Assembly: GCA_963740215.1 (NCBI GenBank)
Contig: CAVUDJ010000019.1
Span: 2,108,001 to 2,172,000 of the forward strand
DNA length: 64,000 nt
Direction: 5' to 3'
Origin: CAVVAL01 sp963740215
GTDB lineage: Bacteria; Actinomycetota; Actinomycetes; Mycobacteriales; Cryptosporangiaceae
Shown here: piece by piece, positions 16,950-27,200 of the stretch
How the letters are laid out: each line of letters opens with the position of its first letter
How positions within the stretch are numbered: the stretch's first letter is position 1
Notes under the pieces: model-generated
What the model saw: the letters and a program-made list of their open reading frames with translations, nothing else
Databases searched by the model: none
What the model was told of the DNA's origin: nothing
Position numbers and translations under genes: made by a program

Positions 16950-17924
16950 ATGACGACCGACCTGGCGATCGACGCCACAGCTCTGGAGAAGTCGTACGGC
17001 GGCACGCGCGTGCTCGCCGGCATCGACGTCCACGTCCCGCGCGGCACCGTCTTCTCCCTGCTCGGCCCGAACGGCGCCGGCAAGACCACCACCGTCCGCA
17101 TCCTTTCCACGCTCACGGGGCTGGACGGCGGCAGCGCCCGGGTGGCCGGCTTCGACGTGGTCCGCGAGCAGCATCAGGTGCGCCGCAGCATCAGCCTCAC
17201 CGGCCAGTACGCCGCCGTCGACGAACTGCAGACCGGCGAGGAGAACCTGCGGATGATGGGCCGGCTGTTCCGGCTCAGCGGCGCCCAGTCCCGGCAGCGC
17301 GCCGCCGAACTGCTGGAGCGGTTCGACCTGGCCGACGCCGGGAAGCGCCGGGTGGTCACCTACTCAGGCGGCATGCGGCGGCGGCTCGACCTCGCGGCCG
17401 GACTGGTGGGGCGCCCATCGGTGGTCTTCCTCGACGAGCCGACCACCGGCCTCGACCCCCGCAGCCGCCAGGCCATGTGGGACGTCATCACCGAGCTGAC
17501 CGACTCGGGCGTCACCGTTCTGCTCACCACCCAGTACCTGGACGAGGCGGATCGGCTGGCCGACCGAATCGCGCTCATCGACGGCGGGCGTGTGGTCGCG
17601 GAGGGCACGCCCGCCGACCTCAAGCGCCGGGTCGCCGAGCAGCGTCTCGACCTGACCCTCGCGGGCGCCGCCGCGTACGCCACGGTGGCGGGCATCCTCG
17701 GCGACCGCGCTCTCGTCACCGATCCGACCCTCCACACCGTGGGCGTGGCCACCGATGGCAGCGCGGCGCACGTCCGTGCCCTGCTCGACGAGTTGGATCC
17801 CGGCCGTACCGCGATCGCCCGGTTCGCCGTGCACACGGCCACCCTCGACGACGTGTTCCTCGCCCTCACCGGCCAGTCGGCCGACCGTACCGCCCTCACC
17901 GAACGGGAGTCCGTCCATGTCTGA
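16950..17924 (+). CDS. DrrA-like ABC transporter ATP-binding protein
   Basis: A 324-residue ATPase. Walker A is LLGPNGAGKTTTVR, the Q-loop region is ISLTGQYAAVD, the signature is TYSGGMRRRLDLAAGLVG, and Walker B is VVFLDEPTTGLDPRSR. The C-terminal roughly 90 residues match the extension of the daunorubicin-resistance (DrrA) group. It energises export of a hydrophobic drug through the permease encoded next. The ATG follows GAGGAG by 7 bases. Its stop overlaps the permease start by 8 bases. Confidence 0.92.
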   Translation: MTTDLAIDATALEKSYGGTRVLAGIDVHVPRGTVFSLLGPNGAGKTTTVRILSTLTGLDGGSARVAGFDVVREQHQVRRSISLTGQYAAVDELQTGEENLRMMGRLFRLSGAQSRQRAAELLERFDLADAGKRRVVTYSGGMRRRLDLAAGLVGRPSVVFLDEPTTGLDPRSRQAMWDVITELTDSGVTVLLTTQYLDEADRLADRIALIDGGRVVAEGTPADLKRRVAEQRLDLTLAGAAAYATVAGILGDRALVTDPTLHTVGVATDGSAAHVRALLDELDPGRTAIARFAVHTATLDDVFLALTGQSADRTALTERESVHV

Positions 17925-18702
17925 CACCGCGATCACGTCGATGCGGCCGGCCTCCGTGCTGCGCGACGCAGGCACCATGTCGGCGCGCGGAGTGCGGCTG
18001 TCGCTGCGCCAGCCCGACGCGCTGATCACGTCGCTGGCCCTGCCGATCATGCTGATGCTGACGTTCGTGTACCTGTTCGGCGGTGCGATCGAGACCGGTA
18101 CCAAGTACGTCACCTACGTCGTGCCCGGCGTGCTGATGCTGTGCGCGGGCTTCGGCTCCTCGCTCACGGCGGTCGCCGTCAGCCAGGACCTGAAGGAGGG
18201 GTTCGTGGACCGGCTCCGCTCCATGGACGTCGGCGGCACCTCGTTCCTGGCCGGACACGTCGTGGCCAGCGTGACGCGCAACGCCGCGTCGACGGTGCTC
18301 GTGTTCGGGGTCGCGTTCCTCATCGGCTTCCGCCCGGCCGCCGACGGCGCGCGGTGGCTTGCGGCGGTCGGCGTGCTGGCCGCGTTCGTGCTGGCGGTGT
18401 CGTGGCTGTCTGCGGCGATCGGGCTGCTGACCAAGTCTCCGGAGGCAGCAAGCGCCTTCACGTTCTTCGTCATGTTCCTGCCGTACCCGAGCAGCGCGTT
18501 CGTGCCGATCGAGACGATGCCCACCTGGATCCACTCGTTCGCCGAGAACCAGCCGGTGACGCCGGTCATCGAGGCCCTGCGCGCGCTGCTGCTCGACCTG
18601 CCCGTCGGCGACAGCGTGTGGCTGGCGCTGGTGTGGTCCGCCGCGCTGCTCGCCGTGGCGGTCGGGGTGTCCGGGCCGCTGTTCCGCCGCCGCACCCGCT
18701 GA
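17917..18702 (+). CDS. DrrB-like ABC-2 type permease
   Basis: A 261-residue membrane protein with six hydrophobic segments and the ABC-2 pattern, including LFGGAIETGT, a cytoplasmic region with EGFVDRLRSMDV, and MFLPYPSSAFVPIETMP. It forms the membrane channel of the exporter with the ATPase encoded just upstream (8-base overlap). The operon ends at a strong hairpin at 18709. The substrate is not readable from sequence. Confidence 0.9.
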   Translation: MSDTAITSMRPASVLRDAGTMSARGVRLSLRQPDALITSLALPIMLMLTFVYLFGGAIETGTKYVTYVVPGVLMLCAGFGSSLTAVAVSQDLKEGFVDRLRSMDVGGTSFLAGHVVASVTRNAASTVLVFGVAFLIGFRPAADGARWLAAVGVLAAFVLAVSWLSAAIGLLTKSPEAASAFTFFVMFLPYPSSAFVPIETMPTWIHSFAENQPVTPVIEALRALLLDLPVGDSVWLALVWSAALLAVAVGVSGPLFRRRTR

Positions 18703-18708
18703 ACCTGC

Positions 18709-18765
18709 GTGTTCGGGGAAATCGCAGCGGCGCGCCGAGGGGCGCCCCGCGATTTCCCCGAACAC
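18709..18765. terminator. 17-bp perfect stem terminator after the exporter operon
   Basis: Arms 18709-18725 and 18749-18765 are exact reverse complements (core GTGTTCGGGGAAATCGC). They start 7 bases after the permease stop. The loop itself can fold. There is no T-tract, as is common for actinobacterial terminators. Confidence 0.75.
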
Positions 18766-18818
18766 CCGAACACGGGCCCGACGCAGCCGTGCGCGCGATG
18801 AGGTCGACCTGGCCGCGA

Positions 18819-18867
18819 TGAAGTCTAGACCAAAGCCTGGATTGGTCTAGGCCAATGGGCTTACTAT
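18819..18867 (+). promoter_or_regulatory. DasR-type boxes and promoter upstream of the chitinase gene
   Basis: ATTGGTCTAGGCCAAT (18841-18856) matches 13 of 16 positions of the DasR operator consensus ACTGGTCTAGACCAGT. A second, weaker site centred on GTCTAGACCA (18823-18832) precedes it. TACTAT (18862-18867) is a plausible -10 box, so the better site would cover the -35 region. DasR is the GntR-family N-acetylglucosamine-responsive regulator that controls chitinase genes in Streptomyces. Confidence 0.65.
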
Positions 18868-18908
18868 GGCGGCGTTCGTGACCTTGGTGACCAATGTGTG
18901 GAGTTGCC

Positions 18909-20255
18909 ATGAGAGTTCGAGGTCGGGCAGTCGCCCTGGTAGCCGGCGCGGCGATGATGATCACGACGGGGGTGGTTCTTCTACCGAGCGCTCAAGCCGC
19001 CCAGGGCCCTGTGGTCCAGGTGGTGTGCACATGCTCCCGCGTGGGCCGAGGGCAACACCTACGCGGTGGGCGCCCGGGTCACCTACAACGGCCGGCTGTA
19101 CGAGGCGATGGTGGCCCACACCGCGTGGCCGGGCGCCGGCTGGAACCCGGCGGCGACGCCCGACGCTCTGGCGTGACCTCGGAGCCTGCGACGGCGGCAG
19201 CAGCCCGTCGCCGACGCCCACCGGATCGGCCTCGCCGTCGCCATCGCCGTCCCCCTCGACCTCGCCGACTCCGTCCCCCACCGGTCGGACCCACCCCCAC
19301 CTGCGCGGTGAAGTCGCGGCCGGCGCGGCAAGGTGCTCCAGGGCTACTGGGAGAACTGGGACGGCGCGTCGAACGGTGTGCACCCGCCGTTCGGCTGGAC
19401 CCGATCACCGACTCCCGCATCCGCGCCCACGGCTACAACGTGATCAACGCGGCGTTCCCGGTCATCCGCTCGGACGGCACGGTGCTGTGGGAGGACGGCA
19501 TGGACGTCGACCGTGAAGGTCGCCACGCCGGCCGAGATGTGCGCGGCCAAGGCTGCCGGCGCCACGATCCTGCATGTCGATCGGCGGCGCCACGGCCGGC
19601 ATCGACCTCAGCTCCAGCACCGTCGCCGACCGGTTCGTCGCCACCGTGGTGCCGATCCTGAAGAAGTACAACTTCGACGGCATCGACATCGACATCGAGA
19701 CCGGCCTCATCGGCAGCGGCAACATCAACCAGCTGTCCACGTCGCAGGCCAACCTCATCCGCATCATCGACGGCGTGCTGGCCCAGATGCCGTCGAACTT
19801 CGGCCTGACGATGGCGCCCGAGACGGCGTACGTCACCGGCGGCAGCGTCGTGTACGGCTCGATCTGGGGCGCCTACCTGCCGATCGTCAAGAAGTACGCC
19901 GACAACGGCCGGCTCTGGTGGCTGAACATGCAGTACTACAACGGCAGCATGTACGGCTGCTCGGGCGACTCGTACTCGGCCGGCACCGTCCAGGGATTCG
20001 TGGCGCAGACCGACTGCCTGAACCACGGGCCTGGTCATCCAGGGCACCACGATCCGGGTTCCGTACGACAAGCAGGTCCCGGGACTGCCCGCGCAGCCCG
20101 GCGCCGGCGGCGGCTACATGTCGCCGTCGCTGGTGTCGCAGGCCTGGAACAACTACAACGGCGCCCTCAAGGGCCTGATGACCTGGTCCATCAACTGGGA
20201 CGGGTCGAAGAGCTGGACCTTCGGCGACAACGTCAAGTCCCTGCAAGGCCGCTAG
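18909..20255 (+). pseudogene. Secreted GH18 chitinase with chitin-binding module, frame broken about eight times
   Basis: The inferred product, joined across frames, is about 445 residues. It has a signal peptide (residues 1-31, ending PSAQAAQ), a CBM5/12-type chitin-binding domain (WAEGNTYAVGARVTYNGRLY) and a Pro/Ser/Thr linker. The GH18 catalytic domain contains LQGYWENWDG, ILMSIGGATAG and the active-site motif FDGIDIDIE, where the last Glu is the acid catalyst. It also has MAPETAYV, WLNMQYYN and GLMTWSINWDG. It hydrolyses chitin outside the cell. Breaks are near 19035, 19160, 19288, 19327, 19391, 19515, 19575 and 20030. Seven are extra bases and one (19391) is a missing C. Every domain motif is intact, so sequence errors are likelier than decay. 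DasR-like boxes lie upstream. Confidence 0.8.
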
Positions 20256-20266
20256 CGCCGGGGGGT

Positions 20267-20294
20267 GGCGCCCCCCGCCCGTTCGGGGGGCGCC
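20267..20294. terminator. GC-rich hairpin after the chitinase gene
   Basis: Arms GGCGCCCCCC (20267-20276) and GGGGGGCGCC (20285-20294) with an 8-base loop begin 11 bases after the chitinase stop. A factor-independent terminator without a T-run is the simplest reading. Confidence 0.6.
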
Positions 20295-20321
20295 CGCCGG
20301 AACGGCGCCCCCGGGGCGCGC

Positions 20322-20367
20322 CCGCCCGGAACCGGAGGCGCGCCCCGCCCGGAACCGGAGGCGCGCG
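20322..20367. repeat. Tandem 23-bp GC-rich repeat, two copies
   Basis: A 23-base unit (CCGCCCGGAACCGGAGGCGC followed by GCC) occurs at 20322-20344. It repeats at 20345-20367 with one change, and a partial third copy follows. It lies in the gap between the chitinase terminator and the convergent lipoprotein gene. No function is apparent. Confidence 0.6.
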
Positions 20368-20459
20368 CCGACCCGGAACCGAACTGTCCGGGCAGTGGTC
20401 CTCAAACCGGGCGCCCGATACAGCCATTTCCCCGACAATTGCGCGGGGCGCGTGCGGGG

Positions 20460-21602
20460 TCAGGCCGCGCGCACGTGCTTGAGCACGTACAGGCCCGGGA
20501 CGCGGATCCGCCCGAGTTCGTCACCCGTGGCCAGGTCGTAGTGCGCGAGGCCGTCCGGGTGCCCGACCCACACGTCGTTGCCGCCGCCGAACGCGAGCCC
20601 CCGTGTCTCGCCCGGCGTGGCGATCTCGCGCCGCGGGCTGGTCACGATCACCTTCTTGTCGAGGGAGACGACGAGGCCGCCCGACGGCGTGATCAGCACG
20701 CCGGGCTTGCCGTCCTCGTCGGGCCCGGCGAACGCGCCGACGCGCGTGACGATCAGCCGATCGGGGTCGATGTCGACGACGCTGGCGGACAGCGAGTGGA
20801 CGACGCTGAGACGGTCGGCCCCGAGCGCGATGCCGTGCACGCCCGGCCTCGCCTGGCCGTACGGCGTGGGGAGATCGATGCGCCGCGCCTGCCGCTTGCC
20901 GACCTGGAGGCAGTGCACGAAGGCGACGCGCTCCTCCTCGCGAGAGCAGACGGTGAACAGGATCGCGCGGCGCGGGTCGTAGACGCGGGCGATTCGATGT
21001 ACCCGCATCACGTCGCCTATGGGCACCATCCGGCGCGTGCGCAGATCCACCGCTTGAACCCGGTACCGCTCAGGCTTGGCGGCCGGCGTGTAGTCCAGTA
21101 GGTACAGCACTTTGCCGTCCGGCGAGAACGCCTCCGGTTCGAGGTTGCCGGGCAGGTCCAGGCGGACGAGCTCACCTCTCGCCTCAGAAACGACCACTGT
21201 GGTGCGCTCGCGGCCTCCAGGGTCGTGCAGCCCGTAGATGCCAGCGCCGCCCGGCGTCACCGACACGATCAGGATGCCTTGCGGGAACATGATCCTCGGC
21301 TCCAGCCGGCCGCGGAGCGTATGCGCGGCCAGCACGCGCCGGGACGCCAGGTCCCGCACCTCGATCCGGGTGTCGGCAGCGTCCGGCGACGCGGTCACCG
21401 CGTGGCGCCAGTCGGGCGTCGACGCCAACACCTTCGTCGGTGCGGTGACCACTCGACCGTCCTGGTCGAGCACGGTGACGCCGTTCTCGGTCGTCACGAA
21501 GATCCGGACCGCACGGCCCGACGCGCGCGGCGGCTCCGAACACGCACCGAGGACCGCCGCCCCGGCCGCGATCTTCAGCAGTGCGCGCCTCGTCACGGTC
21601 AT
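20460..21602 (-). CDS. Secreted lipoprotein with WD40/YVTN-like beta-propeller
   Basis: A 380-residue protein beginning MTVTRRALLKIAAGAAVLGA followed by Cys, a Tat-like or Sec lipoprotein signal with lipobox VLGAC. The mature part has repeated strand signatures such as GVTVLDQDGRV, EAFSPDGKVLYLLDY, HGIALGADRLSVVHS and DVWVGHPDGLAHYDL, typical of six- to seven-bladed propellers. It has no catalytic motif that I recognise and probably acts in binding or sensing at the cell surface. The start at 21602 is preferred to one six codons earlier because it puts the twin arginines at the very N-terminus. Confidence 0.75.
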   Translation of the reverse strand: MTVTRRALLKIAAGAAVLGACSEPPRASGRAVRIFVTTENGVTVLDQDGRVVTAPTKVLASTPDWRHAVTASPDAADTRIEVRDLASRRVLAAHTLRGRLEPRIMFPQGILIVSVTPGGAGIYGLHDPGGRERTTVVVSEARGELVRLDLPGNLEPEAFSPDGKVLYLLDYTPAAKPERYRVQAVDLRTRRMVPIGDVMRVHRIARVYDPRRAILFTVCSREEERVAFVHCLQVGKRQARRIDLPTPYGQARPGVHGIALGADRLSVVHSLSASVVDIDPDRLIVTRVGAFAGPDEDGKPGVLITPSGGLVVSLDKKVIVTSPRREIATPGETRGLAFGGGNDVWVGHPDGLAHYDLATGDELGRIRVPGLYVLKHVRAA

Positions 21603-21639
21603 GTCAACGAGACACCCCACGGCCGCCCGAGGTTCCGCG

Positions 21640-22554
21640 CTAGCCGGTCTTGAGTTGGGGAACGCGGTTCACCGCACAGGTGACGCCGCGCTCGGGCAGG
21701 CCGCGTTCGTCGATGCCGCAATTGCCCGACGACGTAGACCTCGGCGGCCGTTCGTCGGCGAGCCGTGCGGTGACGCCGGTCCACGGATGTTCGGGATCGG
21801 GCGCGAACGTCACGGTGAACTTGTAGGTCATGTTGCCGTCCGCTCCGGGACCGGCGAACGTCCGCAGGAGCTGCGGCGGGTCGGTGGGGTTGCTCAGGTC
21901 GTCGAGCAGGTGGACGACGATCTCGTACCGCTCGTCGTTGGACAGGCCCGTCGCCGTGACGGTGCCGGTCAGCGTGACGTACCCGGCGGGCGCCTCGGTG
22001 GGCGCGATCTCGGTGGCGATCGCCGGTCGCGCGGTGGTCCGGAGGGACGCTGCGGCCAGGACCACCACCGCGACCATGGCCGAGCCGAAGAGGAACAACC
22101 CTGCCAGCGCCAACCCGTTACGCAGCAACAGGGGTCTGAGCCTGGTCAGCCACCATGCCAGCAGAGCCGACGCGACGACGATGCCGCCGAGGAACAGCCA
22201 CCAGCCGACGATGTTCGCCTGCGTCGTCGCGCCGTTGGCCGCATACGCCGCGCCGACCAGGCCCCACATCGCGGCGAGGAGCGCCGTGGCGGCCAGTGCC
22301 CCGACGCGGACCGCGCCATGATGCTGGCCGATCGTCGCCCTCGTGCGGACCATCGCCGAGACGATCCCGGTCAGGACCCCGACGGCACCCACGCAGGTGG
22401 TTGTGAGCATGGCCTCGGCGTTGTTGCGGAGGAGGGCGGTCGCGATGCCGGTGCCGATGCCGAACACGCCGAGCACGCTCGCGGCAACCGTGGTCGTGCC
22501 CGCGGCGACGTTGAGCAGCCGGTCGTAACCAGCGGTGTCCTGCTCGGCGGGCAT
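21640..22554 (-). CDS. Membrane protein with extracytoplasmic C-terminal domain, unknown function
   Basis: A 304-residue protein with about five hydrophobic segments in the first 190 residues (TTVAASVLGVFGIGTGIAT, then three or four more). A soluble C-terminal domain of about 110 residues begins APAGYVTLTGTV and contains a Cys pair (NCGIDE and GVTCAV). The C-domain looks like a small beta-sandwich. I recognise no family. It lies between the lipoprotein gene and the LysE gene, all on the minus strand. Confidence 0.7.
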   Translation of the reverse strand: MPAEQDTAGYDRLLNVAAGTTTVAASVLGVFGIGTGIATALLRNNAEAMLTTTCVGAVGVLTGIVSAMVRTRATIGQHHGAVRVGALAATALLAAMWGLVGAAYAANGATTQANIVGWWLFLGGIVVASALLAWWLTRLRPLLLRNGLALAGLFLFGSAMVAVVVLAAASLRTTARPAIATEIAPTEAPAGYVTLTGTVTATGLSNDERYEIVVHLLDDLSNPTDPPQLLRTFAGPGADGNMTYKFTVTFAPDPEHPWTGVTARLADERPPRSTSSGNCGIDERGLPERGVTCAVNRVPQLKTG

Positions 22555-22578
22555 CGTCAGATCCTACGGTGTCGGGCT

Positions 22579-23169
22579 TCAGCCCAGCAGCATCCACACA
22601 CCGAGCGTCGCCATGACGGCGGCGATCACGCTGTCGAGCACCTGCCACGCGCGGGGGCGCGCGAACACCGGCCCGAGCCACCGCGCGAGGAAGCCCAGCG
22701 CGAAGAACCAGCCGAAGCTGGCGGCGACGGCGCCGAGGCCGTAGATCCACCGATCCTCGTCGCCACGCTGGTTCGCCAGCGCGCCCAACAGGATCACGGT
22801 GTCGAGATAGACGTGCGGGTTGAGGTACGTGAAGGCCAGGCAGGTGACGACGACACGACGCAGAGCCGCTGGCGCATGATCCGCCGGCGCCATCGCCGCG
22901 GGCCTCCACGCTCGCCGTGCGGCGACGACGGCGTACGTGAGCAGGAAAGCCGCCCCGCCGTACTTGAAGATGGCCAGCGCCAGCGGCGAGAGCAGCGCCC
23001 CCAGACCGGCGATGCCGCCCGAGATCAGTGCCGCATCAGACAGCGCGCACGTCAGGACCACCGGCAGCACGTGCTCGCGCCGCAGCCCCTGGCGCAGCAC
23101 GAACGCGTTCTGGGCGCCGATCGCGATGATCAGCGACAACGAGGTGGCGAAGCCGGCGAGCAGGGGCAT
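22579..23169 (-). CDS. LysE/ArgO-family basic amino acid exporter
   Basis: A 196-residue membrane protein with six predicted helices. The LysE signature is at the N-terminus (SLIIAIGAQNAFVLRQG), and TYLNPHVYLDTV follows helix 3. The family exports lysine and arginine in exchange for protons. It is divergent from an ArgP/LysG-type regulator at 23243, the classic pairing in Corynebacterium glutamicum, where intracellular basic amino acids switch the exporter on. Confidence 0.88.
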   Translation of the reverse strand: MPLLAGFATSLSLIIAIGAQNAFVLRQGLRREHVLPVVLTCALSDAALISGGIAGLGALLSPLALAIFKYGGAAFLLTYAVVAARRAWRPAAMAPADHAPAALRRVVVTCLAFTYLNPHVYLDTVILLGALANQRGDEDRWIYGLGAVAASFGWFFALGFLARWLGPVFARPRAWQVLDSVIAAVMATLGVWMLLG

Positions 23170-23242
23170 GCGTCGACGGTAGGAGCAGCTCGACTCAACA
23201 TCCCAGCTAAAGATTCTGAAGATGCATTAGCCTGGCTTCATC

Positions 23243-24121
23243 ATGCAGATCGACTCCGCGCAGCTCGCCACGCTCGCCGCCGTCGTCGACGAGGGCAGTT
23301 TCGACGCGGCCGCGAAGAGCCTCCAGGTGACGCCGTCAGCGGTCAGCCAGCGAATCAAGGCGCTGGAGAACCACACGGGGCAGGTCCTCGTCCTCCGCAC
23401 GAGACCGTCGCGCCCGACCGCGGCCGGCGAGGCGCTCCTCAGACTGGCGAGGCAGGTTTCGCTGCTGGAGACGGAGACACTCGCCGCCGTCCAGGGCGTC
23501 GCCGAGGGCCTGCGGCTCCCCATCGCCGTGAACGCCGACTCGCTGAACAGCTGGTTCCTGCCCGCACTGCTCGCCATGGGCCGGGAGACCTACTTCGATC
23601 TGCGCCAGGAGGATCAGGATCACTCGGCCGAACTGCTCCGGGCCGGCACGGTCCTTGCCGCCGTCACCGCCGATCCTGTCGCCGTCCAGGGTTGCCGCGT
23701 GCAACCGCTCGGCCGCATGCGTTACCTCTCGGTCGCGACGCCGGAGTTCGCCGAGCGGTGGCTCGCGGACCGACCGCTGCCCGAGGCGTTGTCCGTCGCG
23801 CCGATGATGGTCTTCAACCGCAAGGACGCCCTCCAGCACCGCCTGCTGCGCAAGGTCACCCGCCGCCGGCTCGATCCGCCGACGCACTCGATCCCGTCAC
23901 CAGGGCCGTTCGCGCGGGCGATCCGGCTCGGCCTCGGCTGGGGCATGGTCGAGGAGGATGCGGTCGAGGACGAACTGGCCGCCGGCCGGCTGGTCGAGGT
24001 CGCCCCGGGCAGGTACGTCGACGTGCCGCTGTACTGGCAGCACTGGAAGCTGAGCTCCACCGTGCTCGACGCGCTCACTGAAGCGGTCCGGAGTGCCGCG
24101 GCGACCGGGCTCAGGGGTTGA
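23243..24121 (+). CDS. ArgP/LysG-type LysR-family regulator
   Basis: A 292-residue LysR-type activator. The N-terminal winged helix is DEGSFDAAAKSLQVTPSAVS followed by QRIKALE. The effector domain includes VNADSLNSWFLPAL and DQDHSAELLRAGTVLAAVT, which match the IciA/ArgP subgroup. It probably binds the 73-base intergenic region shared with the LysE exporter gene and activates it when lysine or arginine accumulates. The start has no long leader. The ATG at 23243 gives the usual N-terminus. Confidence 0.88.
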   Translation: MQIDSAQLATLAAVVDEGSFDAAAKSLQVTPSAVSQRIKALENHTGQVLVLRTRPSRPTAAGEALLRLARQVSLLETETLAAVQGVAEGLRLPIAVNADSLNSWFLPALLAMGRETYFDLRQEDQDHSAELLRAGTVLAAVTADPVAVQGCRVQPLGRMRYLSVATPEFAERWLADRPLPEALSVAPMMVFNRKDALQHRLLRKVTRRRLDPPTHSIPSPGPFARAIRLGLGWGMVEEDAVEDELAAGRLVEVAPGRYVDVPLYWQHWKLSSTVLDALTEAVRSAAATGLRG

Positions 24122-24208
24122 CAGAACCGCGCCAATACGACGTACTACACCAACCTGCTGGCGGACCCCCTCCTGTTTCAACTCAGGCACCACCCGCCCA
24201 CCACCGGA

Positions 24209-24222
24209 TGACAACGATGTCA
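24209..24222. promoter_or_regulatory. TGACA-x4-TGTCA inverted repeat upstream of the GH92 gene
   Basis: A perfect 5+4+5 inverted repeat (TGACAACGATGTCA) ends 20 bases before the GTG of the mannosidase gene. It is small but correctly placed for an operator of a sugar-responsive regulator. No adjacent regulator gene points to its owner. Confidence 0.35.
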
Positions 24223-24242
24223 CAGCCCTGAAAGAGAGCACC

Positions 24243-27200
24243 GTGACCCGAAGCAAGAGCGCGATTGGCGCCGTCCTGACGCTGGCGGTGACCGCCACCG
24301 TCACGTTCGCGTTACCCACCCGGCCCGCGTTCGCGGACGAGGTGACCGACCCGGTGTCCTACGTCGACACGACCATCGGCTCGGCGAACGCGGGCAACAC
24401 GTTCCCCGGCGCGGTGCGGCCGTTCGGCATGCTGGCGTGGAGCCCGGAGGGGTCGAACGGCAACGCCACCCGCACCGCGGCGCCCGGTGGCTACCAGTAC
24501 GCCATGAAGAAGATCCGCGGCTTCAGCCTGACGCACCTGTCCGGCACCGGCTGCTACGGCGCGTCGGGCGACATCCCGTTCTATCCCCACGCGGGCACGG
24601 TGGACACCTCCCCGTCGTCCGACGCCACGGACGCCGTCTACGCGAGCGCCTTCTCGCACGCCGACGAGACCGCCGTACCCGGCTACTACCAGGCCAAGCT
24701 GGCCTCGGGCGTCAACACCGAGCTGACCTCGACGGTGCGCACCGGCTCCGGGCGGTTCACGTACCCGGAAGACTCTCCGGCGACGATGCTGATCCGCACC
24801 TCGGACAGCGAGATCGGCTCGACCGCGGCCGGCGTCAACGTCGACCCCGCGACCCGCACGATCACCGGCTCGGTGACCAGCGGCAACTTCTGCGGCGCGA
24901 TCGGCGGCCCGACCAACGGCGGAGTCAACAGCCGGCCGTACTACACCGTGTACTTCACCGCGACGTTCGACAAGCCGTTCGCGAAGACCGGCTCGTGGGT
25001 CGACGGCACGCTCACCCAGGGCGGCACGTCGGCCAGCGGCGGCACGACGTTCGGCGCGAGCGGGCAGCGCCCGGCCGGCAAGGGCTCGGGCGCCTACGTC
25101 ACGTTCGACACCAGCGCGGGCAACACGGTGAACGCGCGCGTCGGCATCTCCTACGTCAGCCTCGCCAACGCGCAGGAGAACCTGCGAGGCGGAGAACTCG
25201 GCAGGTACGACGTTCGAGCAGGTCCGCAGCGGTGCCCGCCAGGCGTGGGCCGAGTCGCTGGGCCGCATCACCGTCGGCGGTGGCACGAACGACCAGCGCA
25301 AGACCTTCTACAGCGCGCTCTACCACGCGCTGCTCCACCCGAACGTCTACAGCGACGTCAACGGGGAGTACCGCGGCTTCGGCAACACCGTCGCCGACCA
25401 GAAGGTGCAGCGGGTACGTCCGGGACAGGCCGCGCAGTACGCCAACTACTCCGGCTGGGACGTCTACCGCGCGCAGGTGCAGCTGCTGTCGTGGCTGGAG
25501 CCGAAGATCGGCAGCGACATCGCGACCTCGCTGCTCAACCAGGCCAACCAGAACGGCGGACTCTGGGACCGCTGGACCCACAACTCCGGCGGCACCCACA
25601 TCATGGTCGGCGACCCCGCGACGGCATCCCTGGCCGGCATGTATGCCTTCGGTGCCAGCGGATTCCCGGCACGGGAGGCGCTCGACTCGCTCGTCCAGGC
25701 CGCCCGCGTGCCGACCGCGCTCGACAAGTCGCGGCTCGGCTGGAACCTCGCGCTGGTCGGTCAGCGGCCCAGCCTGGACCAGTTCCTCAAGCACGGCTAC
25801 TACCCGGAGGGCTGCAACGCCTGGGGCTGCGCCAACGAGACCCTGGAGATGTCGGCGGCCGACTTCGGCATCGCGTCGCTGGCCGACCGGCTCGGCGACC
25901 GCGCGGTCCGGCAGGAGTTCATGAAGCGCGCGCAGAGCTGGCAGAACCAGTTCAACCCGGGCGCCACGACGCACGGCGGCTACTTCCAGAACCGCACCAG
26001 GGACGGCGCCTGGACGACCGGTTTCAACCCGGGGTCCGACACCGGCTTCGTCGAGGGAACGGCCGCGCACTACGTCTGGATGGTGCAGCACAACCCGGCC
26101 GGGCTGTTCGACGCGATGGGCGGCCGGGCTGCCGCGATCGACCGGCTGGACAAGCACTTCAAGGATCCGGACGGCAACTGGCGGCTCGTCGGCGAGTGGG
26201 ACAACAACACCTACGCGAACATGGACAACGAGCCGTCCATCGCCGTCCCGTACCTCTACAACTACGCCGGCGCGCCGTGGAAGGCGCAGGAGACGCTGCG
26301 CGAAACGATGAACCAGCTCTGGAAGCCGACAGCGGGCGGCATCCCGGGCAACGACGACCTCGGCACGATGTCGGCCTGGTACGTCTTCTCCGCGATCGGT
26401 GCGTTCCCGCAGAACCCGAGCCGCGCCGAGCTGGTGCTCGGCAGCCCGCTGTTCTCATCCGTCACGGTGACGCCGCGCGGCGGCAAGACCGTGCGGTTCA
26501 CGGCCGTGGGCACCCCCGGCAAGTACATCGCAGGCGTCACGGTCAACGGCGTGCCGAGCACGAAGACGTACCTGCCCGAGTCGCTGATCCGCGACGGCGG
26601 CACGGTCGCGTTCACGATGTCGGAGACGCCCGACACCCGGTGGGGCACCGCACCGGCCGACGCTCCCCCGTCATGGCGGGACGGCGAGCGGCAGTACCAG
26701 ACGTCGTTCTCCCCCGGCGTCTTCGCGGTCACCCCGGGCAAGCCGGGCGGCACGCTGACGCTGCGGGCGGACCGGCTCGGCGCCGGCGGCCACCCGGTGC
26801 AGTTCAGGGTCACGCCGCCGGCCGGCCTCACCGCGACCCCGGCGACCGGCGCGATCACGGTCGATCCGGGGACGGGTACCGGCACGGCGAAGATCACCGT
26901 CTCGGCGCCGAGAACCACGGCGTTCGGGTACTACCAGTTGCCTGTCGAGTTCAGCAGCAACGGCGTCGAGCTGACCGGCGGCGAGGTCACGGTGGTCGTC
27001 GCGTCCGGACGGAGCCTGGTCGGGCACTTCACCAACGTCGCCATCGGGGACGACGGCAAGGACAACGCCGACTTCGACACCGGCGGCTGGTACTACTCGC
27101 GGCAGAACCTCGCGGCGAAGGGGATCACCGCGGGTAAGAAGACGGCAGTGCCCGGCACCGATCTGTCGTTCACGCTCGACGAGGTGCCCGCCGGTCGGCC

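Noticed and set aside
21238..24081. 947-codon plus-strand frame antisense to the lipoprotein, membrane protein and LysE genes
   Set aside because: It is low-complexity, Arg/Gly/His-rich, with no domain motif, and lies opposite three genes with clear families. It is a GC-bias shadow.
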